Of a stretch of DNA of 64,000 bases, positions 16,065 through 22,980 are shown piece by piece. Under the pieces are notes generated by a model, which had not been told where the DNA came from, did no database searches, and saw only the letters and a list, made by a program, of their open reading frames with translations. The position numbers and the translations under genes were made by a program. Location: contig CABJBM010000009.1 of the NCBI GenBank assembly GCA_902363835.1, positions 151,966-215,965 on the forward strand, written 5' to 3'. Source of the DNA: Lachnospiraceae bacterium (GTDB lineage Bacteria; Bacillota; Clostridia; Lachnospirales; Lachnospiraceae). Positions within the stretch are counted from its first letter, which is position 1, and each line of letters starts with the position of its first letter.

Positions 16065-17052
16065 AGACGCATTTGAAGCCCTGCTCTCGGACGTCAGCCG
16101 CAGAACAGGCATCCGAAGTGACATTGTCGAAAAGGATTATTATCTGACGCTGCTGTTATGGGAACTGTCCGAAAAGCAGAATTTCCTTCCCGCATACTTC
16201 AAAGGCGGAACCGCCCTGTATAAATCCATCGGCCGCATGAAACGCTTTTCGGAAGATATTGATCTGACGGTTGCGGTTCAAGACTGTTCAAAAAGTCAGG
16301 GAAAAAAGCGGCTGGAAACATCGGCAAACGGCTATCATACTCTTTCAAGGACAACCGATAAAGCCAGAGAAAGCAATCAGAGGGGCAGCATCACCAGCGT
16401 ATATGAATATGTACCTGTGACTGCGGTGGATTCCGCTGACTCACTGCAGCGTTTTGGCTATGTCAAAGTGGAAGCAACCTCCTTCACCATCAGTGAACCG
16501 GTGGAAGCCCTTGAAGTTTCACCGCTGCTTTATTCGGAGGCAACCGGTGAGCAGCGGCAAATTCTCGAATCGGCTTATGGCGTAAAGCCCTTTTCTGTGC
16601 AGACCATCAAACTGGAACGGATCTTCGCGGATAAAATACTGGCTGCGGAGTTTTATTACCAGCGGCGGATGCTGTTTGATACCGCAAAGCACCTTTATGA
16701 TCTTTCCATCATGATGGAACAGGAAAGAATCCGCACCCTGCTCTCAGCGCCGGAAGAGCTCACAGCCATGCTCGCCTATAAGCGGAAAGAAGAAAGGGAG
16801 CGGATCGGAAGTGATCTGTCGGAAAAGCCGTTTTCCGAATTCACACTGTTTGATGCGGTTGGCACAGATGACGAGCTGGCGGCGGCCTTTTCAAAAATGC
16901 AGAAGATTTATGTGTTTTCGCAGCGGGATATTCTTTCACCGGTACGGTTATCCGAAAGCATGGCAGCCTTGAATCAAACCCTGCTCCAGTTGGATGAGGG
17001 GCTTGAAAGGACGCAGGCTCCCGGTGGGCAAACCCAGCAGAAAATGCTGTAA
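16045..17052 (+). CDS. abiEii: AbiEii-type nucleotidyltransferase toxin
   Basis: A 335-residue DUF1814/AbiEii protein. The nucleotidyltransferase motif is clear in FKGGTALYKSIGRMKRFSEDIDLT near residue 52, with the GG and the D-x-D metal site. AbiEii proteins use GTP or another nucleotide to block growth, and abort phage infection or keep the element in the population. The gene overlaps the antitoxin and is followed at 18 bp by a third gene with its own AGGAGGTG site. Confidence 0.88.
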   Translation: MNLHQDKDAFEALLSDVSRRTGIRSDIVEKDYYLTLLLWELSEKQNFLPAYFKGGTALYKSIGRMKRFSEDIDLTVAVQDCSKSQGKKRLETSANGYHTLSRTTDKARESNQRGSITSVYEYVPVTAVDSADSLQRFGYVKVEATSFTISEPVEALEVSPLLYSEATGEQRQILESAYGVKPFSVQTIKLERIFADKILAAEFYYQRRMLFDTAKHLYDLSIMMEQERIRTLLSAPEELTAMLAYKRKEERERIGSDLSEKPFSEFTLFDAVGTDDELAAAFSKMQKIYVFSQRDILSPVRLSESMAALNQTLLQLDEGLERTQAPGGQTQQKML

Positions 17053-17070
17053 TGCGCAGGAGGTGATGCG

Positions 17071-17493
17071 GTGAACAGCAATGATATGAAAGGGAAAATC
17101 CATAACTCCATGTATCAGCAGCTGCAAAAGAGCGGCATAGCTGTCCCCGTGCAGGTGCTGATGGATTTAGACATCCTATCCAAAGAGGATTATGAGCAGT
17201 GGCGCTTCGGCAAGGTGGATTATTTGGAGCGTGTCTGCAAAGTGAACCTCTCCAAACTGTCCCTTATCATGCGGGAAATCCGAAGCTATGCCGCGAAAAA
17301 CAATCTCAAGGCTTCGTGGACCTTTTATAAGCAGTGGGGACTGAAAAACCGCCCTCACGCAAAGAAGCTCCGGTTTTCCAAAAGCGGCGGCGAGGACATT
17401 GAAAAAGCCTATGCCACCCACTATATAGACCCCGTCAGGATGAGCGAGCTGAAAAACCAATCGGAATTATGCTCCAAGGCGCACTGTGAATGA
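17071..17493 (+). CDS. third gene of the AbiE operon, unknown function
   Basis: A 140-residue protein beginning at GTG 17071 after AGGAGGTG. It is helical and basic, with no motif I recognise. The middle (LDILSKEDYEQWRFGKVDYLERVCKVN) and C-terminal thirds are Lys/Trp rich (WTFYKQWGLKNRPHAKKLRF), which could bind nucleic acid. The short spacing and shared terminator (overlapping its stop) place it in the abiE operon. It may be an accessory factor to the toxin pair. Confidence 0.6.
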   Translation: MNSNDMKGKIHNSMYQQLQKSGIAVPVQVLMDLDILSKEDYEQWRFGKVDYLERVCKVNLSKLSLIMREIRSYAAKNNLKASWTFYKQWGLKNRPHAKKLRFSKSGGEDIEKAYATHYIDPVRMSELKNQSELCSKAHCE

Positions 17494-17512
17494 ACCCATG
17501 GTGCGCTTTTTT
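17479..17512 (+). terminator. terminator of the abiE operon
   Basis: GCGCACTGTG pairs with CATGGTGCGC (two wobble pairs) and is followed by TTTTTT. The left arm lies inside the last codons of the third abiE-operon gene. Confidence 0.85.
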
Positions 17513-17544
17513 ATTTCCCCCAAAAGGCGTTTGTGGCAGCAAAA

Positions 17545-17573
17545 CAAGGAGAGCGGCAGAACCGCTCTCCTTG
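17545..17573 (-). terminator. terminator of the small minus-strand gene
   Basis: CAAGGAGAGCGG and CCGCTCTCCTTG form a perfect 12-bp stem with a 5-base loop. On the minus strand TTTTG follows it, 21 bases after the stop of the 55-residue gene. Confidence 0.75.
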
Positions 17574-17593
17574 CTGTTTGTAAACGAATTTCG

Positions 17594-17761
17594 CTATTTA
17601 TCGCTGCCGTCAGGCTCGGAATCTCTTTTGAGCTCCACAATAACGCCGTCATTGCCGGAGATGAAAAGCTCCTCCGTCTTTTGCTGCGCACGCTGAAGCA
17701 GCGAAATGGCATCTGTCACATCGTTAAACAGCGAATCATACATTTTTTTGTAGTCTGCCAC
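17594..17761 (-). CDS. small conserved-looking protein, 55 residues
   Basis: On the minus strand, AAAGGAGG lies 8 bases before a GTG that opens a 55-residue frame (VADYKKMYDSLFNDVTDAIS, then LLQRAQQKTEELFISGNDG). It is a helix of coiled-coil character with an acidic tail. I recall near-identical short proteins in clostridial genomes. A clean terminator follows. The function is unknown. The frame is too short for usual ORF cut-offs and would be missed in routine annotation. Confidence 0.65.
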   Translation of the reverse strand: MADYKKMYDSLFNDVTDAISLLQRAQQKTEELFISGNDGVIVELKRDSEPDGSDK

Positions 17762-17898
17762 GCAATTGACCTCCTTTTCCTAATTTCGGTGGCCACCGTT
17801 GTGTGGTATTGAAGCTCTGAACGAGCAGATTGTCAAGTCGTTTTTGAAGTCTTCTAAATCTTTGCGCCCTGCCCGAAATTTGTTCAGACAGATATGTT

Positions 17899-17934
17899 GG
17901 CACACCGCAGGCATTGCTATGGTGTGCCTTTTTT
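17899..17934 (+). terminator. intrinsic terminator before virB6
   Basis: GGCACACC and GGTGTGCC form an 8-bp stem followed by TTTTTT, 28 bases before the VirB6 start. The sequence after the T-run (ATTTCC) also follows the abiE terminator, hinting at a shared junction. Confidence 0.85.
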
Positions 17935-17961
17935 ATTTCCACAGAAAGGGGTGAGAATCCA

Positions 17962-18867
17962 ATGTTTATCTGGGACTTCGTCCTTGGAACCGTCATGGAT
18001 CAGATCATCGAATGGCTCTACGGACAGGTGGTCGGCTTTCTGGCCGACTTCTTTGCGCAGATGGGAAACATGGGCGTGGAGCTGTTTGAGATGAGCTGGG
18101 TACAGTCCATCGTCCTGTTTTTTTCCTATCTGGCTTGGGCGCTGTACGGAACCGGGCTGGTGGTGTCGGCGTTTGAAACCGGCATCGAATACCAGCACGG
18201 GCGGGGCAGCGTGAAGGACACCGCCTTAAACGCCATCAAGGGCTTTATGGCGGTGTCCCTTTTTACCATCGTGCCGGTGGAGCTGTTCAAGCTCTCGGTC
18301 AATCTCCAGAGCAGCCTCACGGCGGGCATCACCGGCTACGGTACCAGCTTCGGCGACCTTGCCGGGAATATCATTTCCGAGCTTGGCAGCTCACCGGATA
18401 TCGGCGGCGCCATGGGCTCCGGTGTGTTCGGAGGTCTGTCTGTCATTACAAGCCCGATCTTGCTGCTCTTTATGATTATCATGATGGGCTACGCGGTCAT
18501 TAAGGTGTTCTTTGCCAACCTGAAGCGCGGAGGCATCCTGCTGATCCAAATCGCCGTGGGCAGCCTGTATATGTTCTCCGTCCCTCGCGGCTACATCGAC
18601 GGCTTTACCCAGTGGTGCAAGCAGATTATCGGCCTGTGCCTGACCACGTTTTTACAGGCAACCATCCTCGCCGCAGGGCTTATGGTCTTGCGAACCCATG
18701 CCCTGCTGGGGCTTGGTCTGATGCTGGCCGCCGGAGAAGTGCCGCGAATTGCCGGAGCATTCGGGCTGGACACCAGCACAAAGGCCAATGTGATGAGCGC
18801 CGTGTATACCGCACAGGCGGCCGTCAACACCACCCGCACCATCGTGCAGGCGGTTGCGCCAAAATAG
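17962..18867 (+). CDS. VirB6/TrbL-like conjugation channel protein
   Basis: A 301-residue polytopic protein starting at ATG 17962 behind AAAGGGG. There are about six hydrophobic helices, with a soluble segment around residues 115-145 and a C-terminal amphipathic tail (TAQAAVNTTRTIVQAVAPK). This is the VirB6/TrbL family that forms the inner-membrane pore of type IV secretion systems. It opens the mating-channel gene cluster that continues with PrgI and VirB4. Confidence 0.82.
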   Translation: MFIWDFVLGTVMDQIIEWLYGQVVGFLADFFAQMGNMGVELFEMSWVQSIVLFFSYLAWALYGTGLVVSAFETGIEYQHGRGSVKDTALNAIKGFMAVSLFTIVPVELFKLSVNLQSSLTAGITGYGTSFGDLAGNIISELGSSPDIGGAMGSGVFGGLSVITSPILLLFMIIMMGYAVIKVFFANLKRGGILLIQIAVGSLYMFSVPRGYIDGFTQWCKQIIGLCLTTFLQATILAAGLMVLRTHALLGLGLMLAAGEVPRIAGAFGLDTSTKANVMSAVYTAQAAVNTTRTIVQAVAPK

Positions 18868-18886
18868 CACAGAAAGGAAAAAGCCT

Positions 18887-19270
18887 ATGAAACTAATCTA
18901 TGTGGCGTCCCCCTACGCCGGGGACATCGAACAGAATACCGAATTTGCCAGGAAAGCGTGCCGCCATGTGATGAGCGAGGGGCACGCTTTTTTTGCGCCC
19001 CATCTGTTATACCCGCAGCTCCTTGATGATTCCAAGCCGCAGGAGCGCCAGGCGGGTCTGGATATGGGGCTTGCCATGCTGCCCCGCTGCGACGAGCTGT
19101 GGTGCTATGGCGACCGTATTTCCTTCGGAATGCACCTTGAAATCGAGGAAGCGGTCAGAATCGGAATCCCGGTTCGCCGGGTGATGGAACAGGAAAACGG
19201 CTTTGCTGTCGGCAGAGCCAAAGGCACCGAACCGGCCGAAGCTCCCCAGCAGGCGATGAGGATGGCCTGA
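18887..19270 (+). CDS. DUF4406/nucleoside 2-deoxyribosyltransferase-like protein
   Basis: A 127-residue protein starting at ATG 18887 behind AAAGGAA. The core KLIYVASPYAGDIEQNTEFA, then FFAPHLLYPQLL and ELWCYGDRISFGMHLEIEEA fit the small Rossmann-like DUF4406 family related to nucleoside 2-deoxyribosyltransferases. Phages and ICEs often carry it next to DNA methylases, as here, so a role in nucleotide or DNA modification is plausible. The last 20 residues are variable, and its stop overlaps the next start. Confidence 0.75.
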   Translation: MKLIYVASPYAGDIEQNTEFARKACRHVMSEGHAFFAPHLLYPQLLDDSKPQERQAGLDMGLAMLPRCDELWCYGDRISFGMHLEIEEAVRIGIPVRRVMEQENGFAVGRAKGTEPAEAPQQAMRMA

Positions 19271-21528
19271 TGATGACGATGGGGAGCCTCTTCGATGGGA
19301 TCGGAGGTTTTCCATTGGCGGCTATCCGCAACGGTATCACTCCCGTATGGGCCAGTGAAATTGAAGCCTTTCCCATTGAAGTGACCAAAATCCGATTCCC
19401 CGAAATGCTCCATGTCGGGGATATCACAAAGCTGGACGGATCGAAACTGCCGCCTGTGGACGTCATTTGCGGCGGCTCACCCTGCCAAGATTTATCGGTC
19501 GCTGGCCAGCGCCGGGGCTTGGCGGGTGAGCGTTCCGGGCTGTTTATGGAGCAAACCAGAATTACAAAGGAGATGAGAAAAGGTGATGAGCAACGAAACG
19601 TACCAGCTTACCTTGTTCGACCTCGATACCTCGTTTGGGAGAATGTCCCCGGAGCTTTCAGCTCGGCAGAGGGGGAGGATTTCAGGGCGGTCATTGAAGA
19701 GATCGTCCGCATTAAGTACAGTGCCTGTGATGTGCCTCGACCTGAGTCCGGGCGCTGGGAATCTGCTGGGGCTGTCCTTTTGGGAGATGAATTCAGCCTG
19801 GCTTGGCGTGTCATGGACGCTCAATTCTGGGGAGTCGCCCAGCGCCGCCGTCGCATCTTCCTTGTCGCAGATTTTGGAGGCACGACCGCACCAGAAATAC
19901 TATTTAAGCAAGACAGCTTGTTTGGGGATATTGCGCAGAGCGGAGGCCAGAGGAAAGGAACTGCCGCTCCAGCTGAAGGATGCCTTGATGATACAGGCGG
20001 GACTTGCCTGACCCCATGGGATGTGCAGAGCCGCCGCATTTTTGAAGAAACCGGAACATGGCCCGCCCTCTATGGCGGCGAAGGCGGCGGGCACGGATAT
20101 ATCCAGACAGAAGAAAAAACAGCGATAGCCTTTGCCGCGAATCAGCGTGATGAAGTGCGGGATCTCCATGATGTAGCTGGTTCCTTGGGTGCGCAGCCAG
20201 GGATGAAGCAGCAGACCTTTGTGGCACATCCGCTGTTGTGCTTGAACGATCAGGGCGGCGAACGGATGGATGTCACCGAGGATGTGGCGTCCACACTGCG
20301 CGCCGGTATGGGAGGGCATCCTCCGCTGGTATCTCAGCCCAATTGCATGAACAGCTGGGACACCCAGCAAAGCCGTGTGTTCGCACCGGAGGGTGTGGCG
20401 CCGACCCTTGCCGGTGCGGACGGTGGCGGGGGCAGGAACCCGGCGGGGCTTCTGTTTGCGGCAGGCGTTGTCAGCAAAGGGGACGGGGATTGTTTTTTGA
20501 CACCTGAAACGCACACCTCGCTAACCGGCGGCGGTGGACAGGCCGGACAAGGCTACCCCTGTGTGCTAACCGCAGGCTTCTGCGGCAGCGCCAGTGCCGA
20601 TGCCAGAGGAATCGGCTATCAGGCGGAGTGTTCCCCTACCATTAAAACAGGCACAGCGCCATCGGTGCTGTGTCTCAACGATCAGGGCGGCAGCCAGATG
20701 CACTGCACCGAGGATATCACCGGCACCCTTCGCGCACAGGAGCATGGACACCAGCCGCTGGTGTTTGACAACCACGCACAGGATTCCCGCTTTACCGGGC
20801 CGGTGGCGGTATCGCAAACGGTATCCGCAGGCTTCGGGCAGGGCGGGAACAATCAGCCGCTGGTCATGGCAACCCAACAGGGCGGCGCTGAAATTGGCGA
20901 GGGCATCTGCCCCACCATTACAGCCAGTGCCGGGATGAGCGGAAATAATCAGCCGGTGTTGTTTGAAAATCACGGCATCGACAGCCGCTATACCGGCCCG
21001 CATGCTGTGGCGCCCACCATGTCCGCCCGTATGGGAACCGGGGGCAACAATGTTCCGCTGGTGGGGAATCCCGCAATGCAGGAAACCATCTGCATTGCGG
21101 GCAATACCATCGACAGGGAACCGGAAAACGGCGGGAACGGCCTCGGCTGTCAGTCGGACATCAGCTACACCATTACGACCTCTGATCGGCACGCAGTGTG
21201 TGAGCCATACCAAGAGGTGGTAGGTGCGTTGTGCCGGGGGGATGAGAAAGGCATCGGCAGCCAGTATGTCAGTCAGAATAAATGCATTGTCGAAAGGCGC
21301 AACCTCATCCGCAGGCTCACCCCACTGGAATGCGAACGGCTTCAAGGCTTTCCCGATGGCTGGACTCTGATTCCCGGCGCATCGGACAGCGCCAGATATA
21401 AGGCTCTTGGAAATAGTGTGGCGATACCCTGTGTGGACTTTGTCCTCCGCGGTATCGCCTATTTTTTGCGAAAAATTGATGAGGAACAGGAGGAATCACC
21501 CCCATGTACATCTACCCCGACAACCTAA
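19270..21528 (+). CDS. C5-cytosine DNA methyltransferase with very long variable region
   Basis: A 752-residue methyltransferase that would place a 5-methyl group on cytosine in DNA. Visible motifs are I (SLFDGIGGFPLA), IV (GGSPCQDLS, catalytic Cys near residue 72), VI (WENVPG, near 124), VIII (QRRRRIFLVA, near 191), IX-X (RRLTPLECERLQGFPDGW and KALGNSVAIPC, after 680). The target-recognition region between VIII and IX is about 480 residues, several times the usual size, and is built of imperfect repeats such as LCLNDQGG-x-x-M and ENHGIDSRYTGPHAV. A second reading frame lies inside the 5' third. Self-protection or anti-restriction on transfer is likely. Confidence 0.88.
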   Translation: MMTMGSLFDGIGGFPLAAIRNGITPVWASEIEAFPIEVTKIRFPEMLHVGDITKLDGSKLPPVDVICGGSPCQDLSVAGQRRGLAGERSGLFMEQTRITKEMRKGDEQRNVPAYLVRPRYLVWENVPGAFSSAEGEDFRAVIEEIVRIKYSACDVPRPESGRWESAGAVLLGDEFSLAWRVMDAQFWGVAQRRRRIFLVADFGGTTAPEILFKQDSLFGDIAQSGGQRKGTAAPAEGCLDDTGGTCLTPWDVQSRRIFEETGTWPALYGGEGGGHGYIQTEEKTAIAFAANQRDEVRDLHDVAGSLGAQPGMKQQTFVAHPLLCLNDQGGERMDVTEDVASTLRAGMGGHPPLVSQPNCMNSWDTQQSRVFAPEGVAPTLAGADGGGGRNPAGLLFAAGVVSKGDGDCFLTPETHTSLTGGGGQAGQGYPCVLTAGFCGSASADARGIGYQAECSPTIKTGTAPSVLCLNDQGGSQMHCTEDITGTLRAQEHGHQPLVFDNHAQDSRFTGPVAVSQTVSAGFGQGGNNQPLVMATQQGGAEIGEGICPTITASAGMSGNNQPVLFENHGIDSRYTGPHAVAPTMSARMGTGGNNVPLVGNPAMQETICIAGNTIDREPENGGNGLGCQSDISYTITTSDRHAVCEPYQEVVGALCRGDEKGIGSQYVSQNKCIVERRNLIRRLTPLECERLQGFPDGWTLIPGASDSARYKALGNSVAIPCVDFVLRGIAYFLRKIDEEQEESPPCTSTPTT
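19586..20011 (+). CDS. overlapping protein encoded inside the methyltransferase gene
   Basis: In another frame of the methyltransferase gene runs a 141-codon open frame with start codons at 19583/19586 behind AAAGGAG and AAAAGG. Its N-terminus NETYQLTLFDLDTSFGRMSPE and C-terminal half (ASSLSQILE, then KYYLSKTACLGILRRAEARG and KELPLQLKDALM) match, from memory, a protein family common in clostridial phages and ICEs. The overlap covers methyltransferase motifs VI and VIII, so both frames are constrained. The function is unknown. It may be a genuine dual-coded gene or may represent old annotation of a shadow frame. Confidence 0.5.
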   Translation: MSNETYQLTLFDLDTSFGRMSPELSARQRGRISGRSLKRSSALSTVPVMCLDLSPGAGNLLGLSFWEMNSAWLGVSWTLNSGESPSAAVASSLSQILEARPHQKYYLSKTACLGILRRAEARGKELPLQLKDALMIQAGLA

Positions 21529-21761
21529 AATCCAAGGCAACCCTGTGGCTGTGGGAGCTGCGTGACATCGGAATCATCGGCATCGGCTGCCTGATTTCAG
21601 TGTTCGCACTCTCACGGCTCGGCTGGCTGCCACCCATTGTCGTGACGGCGGTCTATGCCTTTTTATCCATCCGCTTCGAGGATGTGAGCATCCTTGATTT
21701 TATCCGCTACGCCGCCGCTTTCTTTTTTGGAAAGCAGCAGACCTATGAATGGAGGGCGTGA
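21504..21761 (+). CDS. PrgI-family channel protein
   Basis: An 85-residue protein with two membrane helices (about residues 20-40 and 43-60) and a short ending KQQTYEWRA. PrgI-family proteins sit directly before VirB4 in Gram-positive conjugation systems and are VirB3-like inner-membrane parts. The start overlaps the end of the methyltransferase gene by 25 bp, with AGGAGGA upstream. Confidence 0.82.
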   Translation: MYIYPDNLKSKATLWLWELRDIGIIGIGCLISVFALSRLGWLPPIVVTAVYAFLSIRFEDVSILDFIRYAAAFFFGKQQTYEWRA

Positions 21762-21763
21762 AT

Positions 21764-22351
21764 ATGAACCGGAAAAAGAAGCAGGAGGCCAGAGAAAAAG
21801 CCTCCACCCGCCAGCTCATGGACATCGAGGGCATCACCGGCCACAGCCTTGTGACTCCCCACGGCGAGCTGGTATTTTTTATGATCAAGCCTACCAATAT
21901 CAGTGTCCTGTCCAATTCCAGCATCGGAGCAAGGATTTATGCCCTTATGAATGTGCTGAAAGGCATCTCGGATATTGAAATGCTGTGCCTGAACAGCCGG
22001 GAAAATTTTGAGGACAACAAAAGCTACCTGAAAGCCAGAATGGACGCCGAGCAGAACCCCGTCATCCGAAAGCTGCTGGCACAGGATCAGACAGCCCTTG
22101 ACCATATGCAGGTGCAGATGGCAACGGCGCGGGAATTTTTAATCATTATACGGCTTCGGAATGAAAAAGAAAGCGATGTTCAGCCATACCTTTCCCGCAT
22201 CGAAAAGAGCCTCAAGGATCAGGGCTTCACGGTGCGCAAGGCGGGTGAATCGGACATCAAGCGTCTGCTGGGTGTCTATTATGAGCAGAATGTCACGACC
22301 GAGGTGTATGAGGATTACGATGGGGAACGCTGGGTTATTTTGAATGAGTGA
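21764..22351 (+). CDS. conjugation protein preceding VirB4
   Basis: A 195-residue soluble protein that starts at ATG 21764 behind GGAGGG, 2 bp after the PrgI gene. It includes TPHGELVFFMIKPTNISVLS, a helical middle and a C-terminal half (FLIIIRLRN, then LKDQGFTVRKAG). This alternating pattern resembles the N-terminal substrate-binding part of VirB4/TraC proteins, so it may work with or be a split piece of VirB4. A family name is not certain. Confidence 0.6.
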   Translation: MNRKKKQEAREKASTRQLMDIEGITGHSLVTPHGELVFFMIKPTNISVLSNSSIGARIYALMNVLKGISDIEMLCLNSRENFEDNKSYLKARMDAEQNPVIRKLLAQDQTALDHMQVQMATAREFLIIIRLRNEKESDVQPYLSRIEKSLKDQGFTVRKAGESDIKRLLGVYYEQNVTTEVYEDYDGERWVILNE

Positions 22352-22360
22352 ACAGATAAA

Positions 22361-22394
22361 CGGAAAGCCGGAAGTATGCACCCCCGGCTTTCCG
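22361..22394 (-). terminator. hairpin between convergent genes
   Basis: CGGAAAGCCGG and CCGGCTTTCCG form an 11-bp stem. On the minus strand TTTATC follows, fitting a terminator for the VOC-like gene; no U-run exists on the plus strand. Confidence 0.65.
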
Positions 22395-22398
22395 CAAA

Positions 22399-22836
22399 TC
22401 ACTTTTCCGCAGATTCATCTAAAACGTGTTTCCCTTTGGGATAAAGAATACTGTCCTTAAATATTCCGTCTCCCCAAATTTCACTTTCAGATAATGTCGT
22501 TTCGATTAACTCGATCAGCTGCTTGTTAATGATAACCATGGCGCAGCGATACCCGGCAAAAGGCTGATAAAGCGGCATGACGATTTCTTTCCCATCCAAG
22601 GCAGACTCAATATCATTCACCTTAAAAGCAACGTGAGGTTCTTTTTGGATTCTAACATCAAGTGAGGAATTTTCACCGAAAGCATGTAACTCTATTGGAA
22701 GGGACAAATCATTTTTCATATCCAACGAGTACATGTCGAACAGAGGACTGTACTTCGTATCCTTATTATCTTTAATGTTTTCTAACGGAACAGGTTTGCC
22801 TATGTGATGAAAGGTCATCTGAAAATTATCAATCAT
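22399..22836 (-). CDS. VOC/glyoxalase-like protein
   Basis: A 145-residue protein on the strand opposite to its conjugation neighbours. The opening NFQMTFHHIGKPV, the segment PHVAFKVNDIESALDGKEIV and the final FAGYRCAMVIINKQLIELIE fit the paired beta-alpha-beta modules of vicinal-oxygen-chelate proteins, which include glyoxalases, dioxygenases and antibiotic-binding proteins. Possible metal ligands are His near residue 10 and Glu near the end. It is AT-rich and inserted between the PrgI and VirB4 genes, so it looks like a recent cargo insertion. Confidence 0.6.
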   Translation of the reverse strand: MIDNFQMTFHHIGKPVPLENIKDNKDTKYSPLFDMYSLDMKNDLSLPIELHAFGENSSLDVRIQKEPHVAFKVNDIESALDGKEIVMPLYQPFAGYRCAMVIINKQLIELIETTLSESEIWGDGIFKDSILYPKGKHVLDESAEK

Positions 22837-22917
22837 ATATTTTCTCCTTAATTGAATACAGGGTTTAGAAAATAATTATACCTCACATCTTTATCAAAGT
22901 GAACCATTTTACTTCAA

Positions 22918-22941
22918 GCCGTCACTAATGTGGCGGCTTTT
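22918..22941 (+). terminator. terminator-like hairpin before virB4
   Basis: GCCGTCAC and GTGGCGGC pair with one wobble around TAAT, followed by TTTT. A short run of AAAATC units follows before the VirB4 ribosome site. It may lower read-through into virB4. Confidence 0.65.
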
Positions 22942-22980
22942 CCTATATTCAAAATCAAAATCAAAATCAGAAAGGAAGAA

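Noticed and set aside
17486-17812. 108-residue plus-strand open frame
   Set aside because: It overlaps two terminators and is antisense to the better supported 55-residue gene.
19270-21528. Frameshift or fusion in the methyltransferase gene
   Set aside because: All motifs I to X read in one frame in the correct order; the second frame is an overlapping frame, not a shifted continuation.
22949-22969. AAAATC microsatellite-like run as a CRISPR or phase-variable repeat
   Set aside because: Only about three short units upstream of the virB4 ribosome site; too few to argue for slippage, and no spacer structure.
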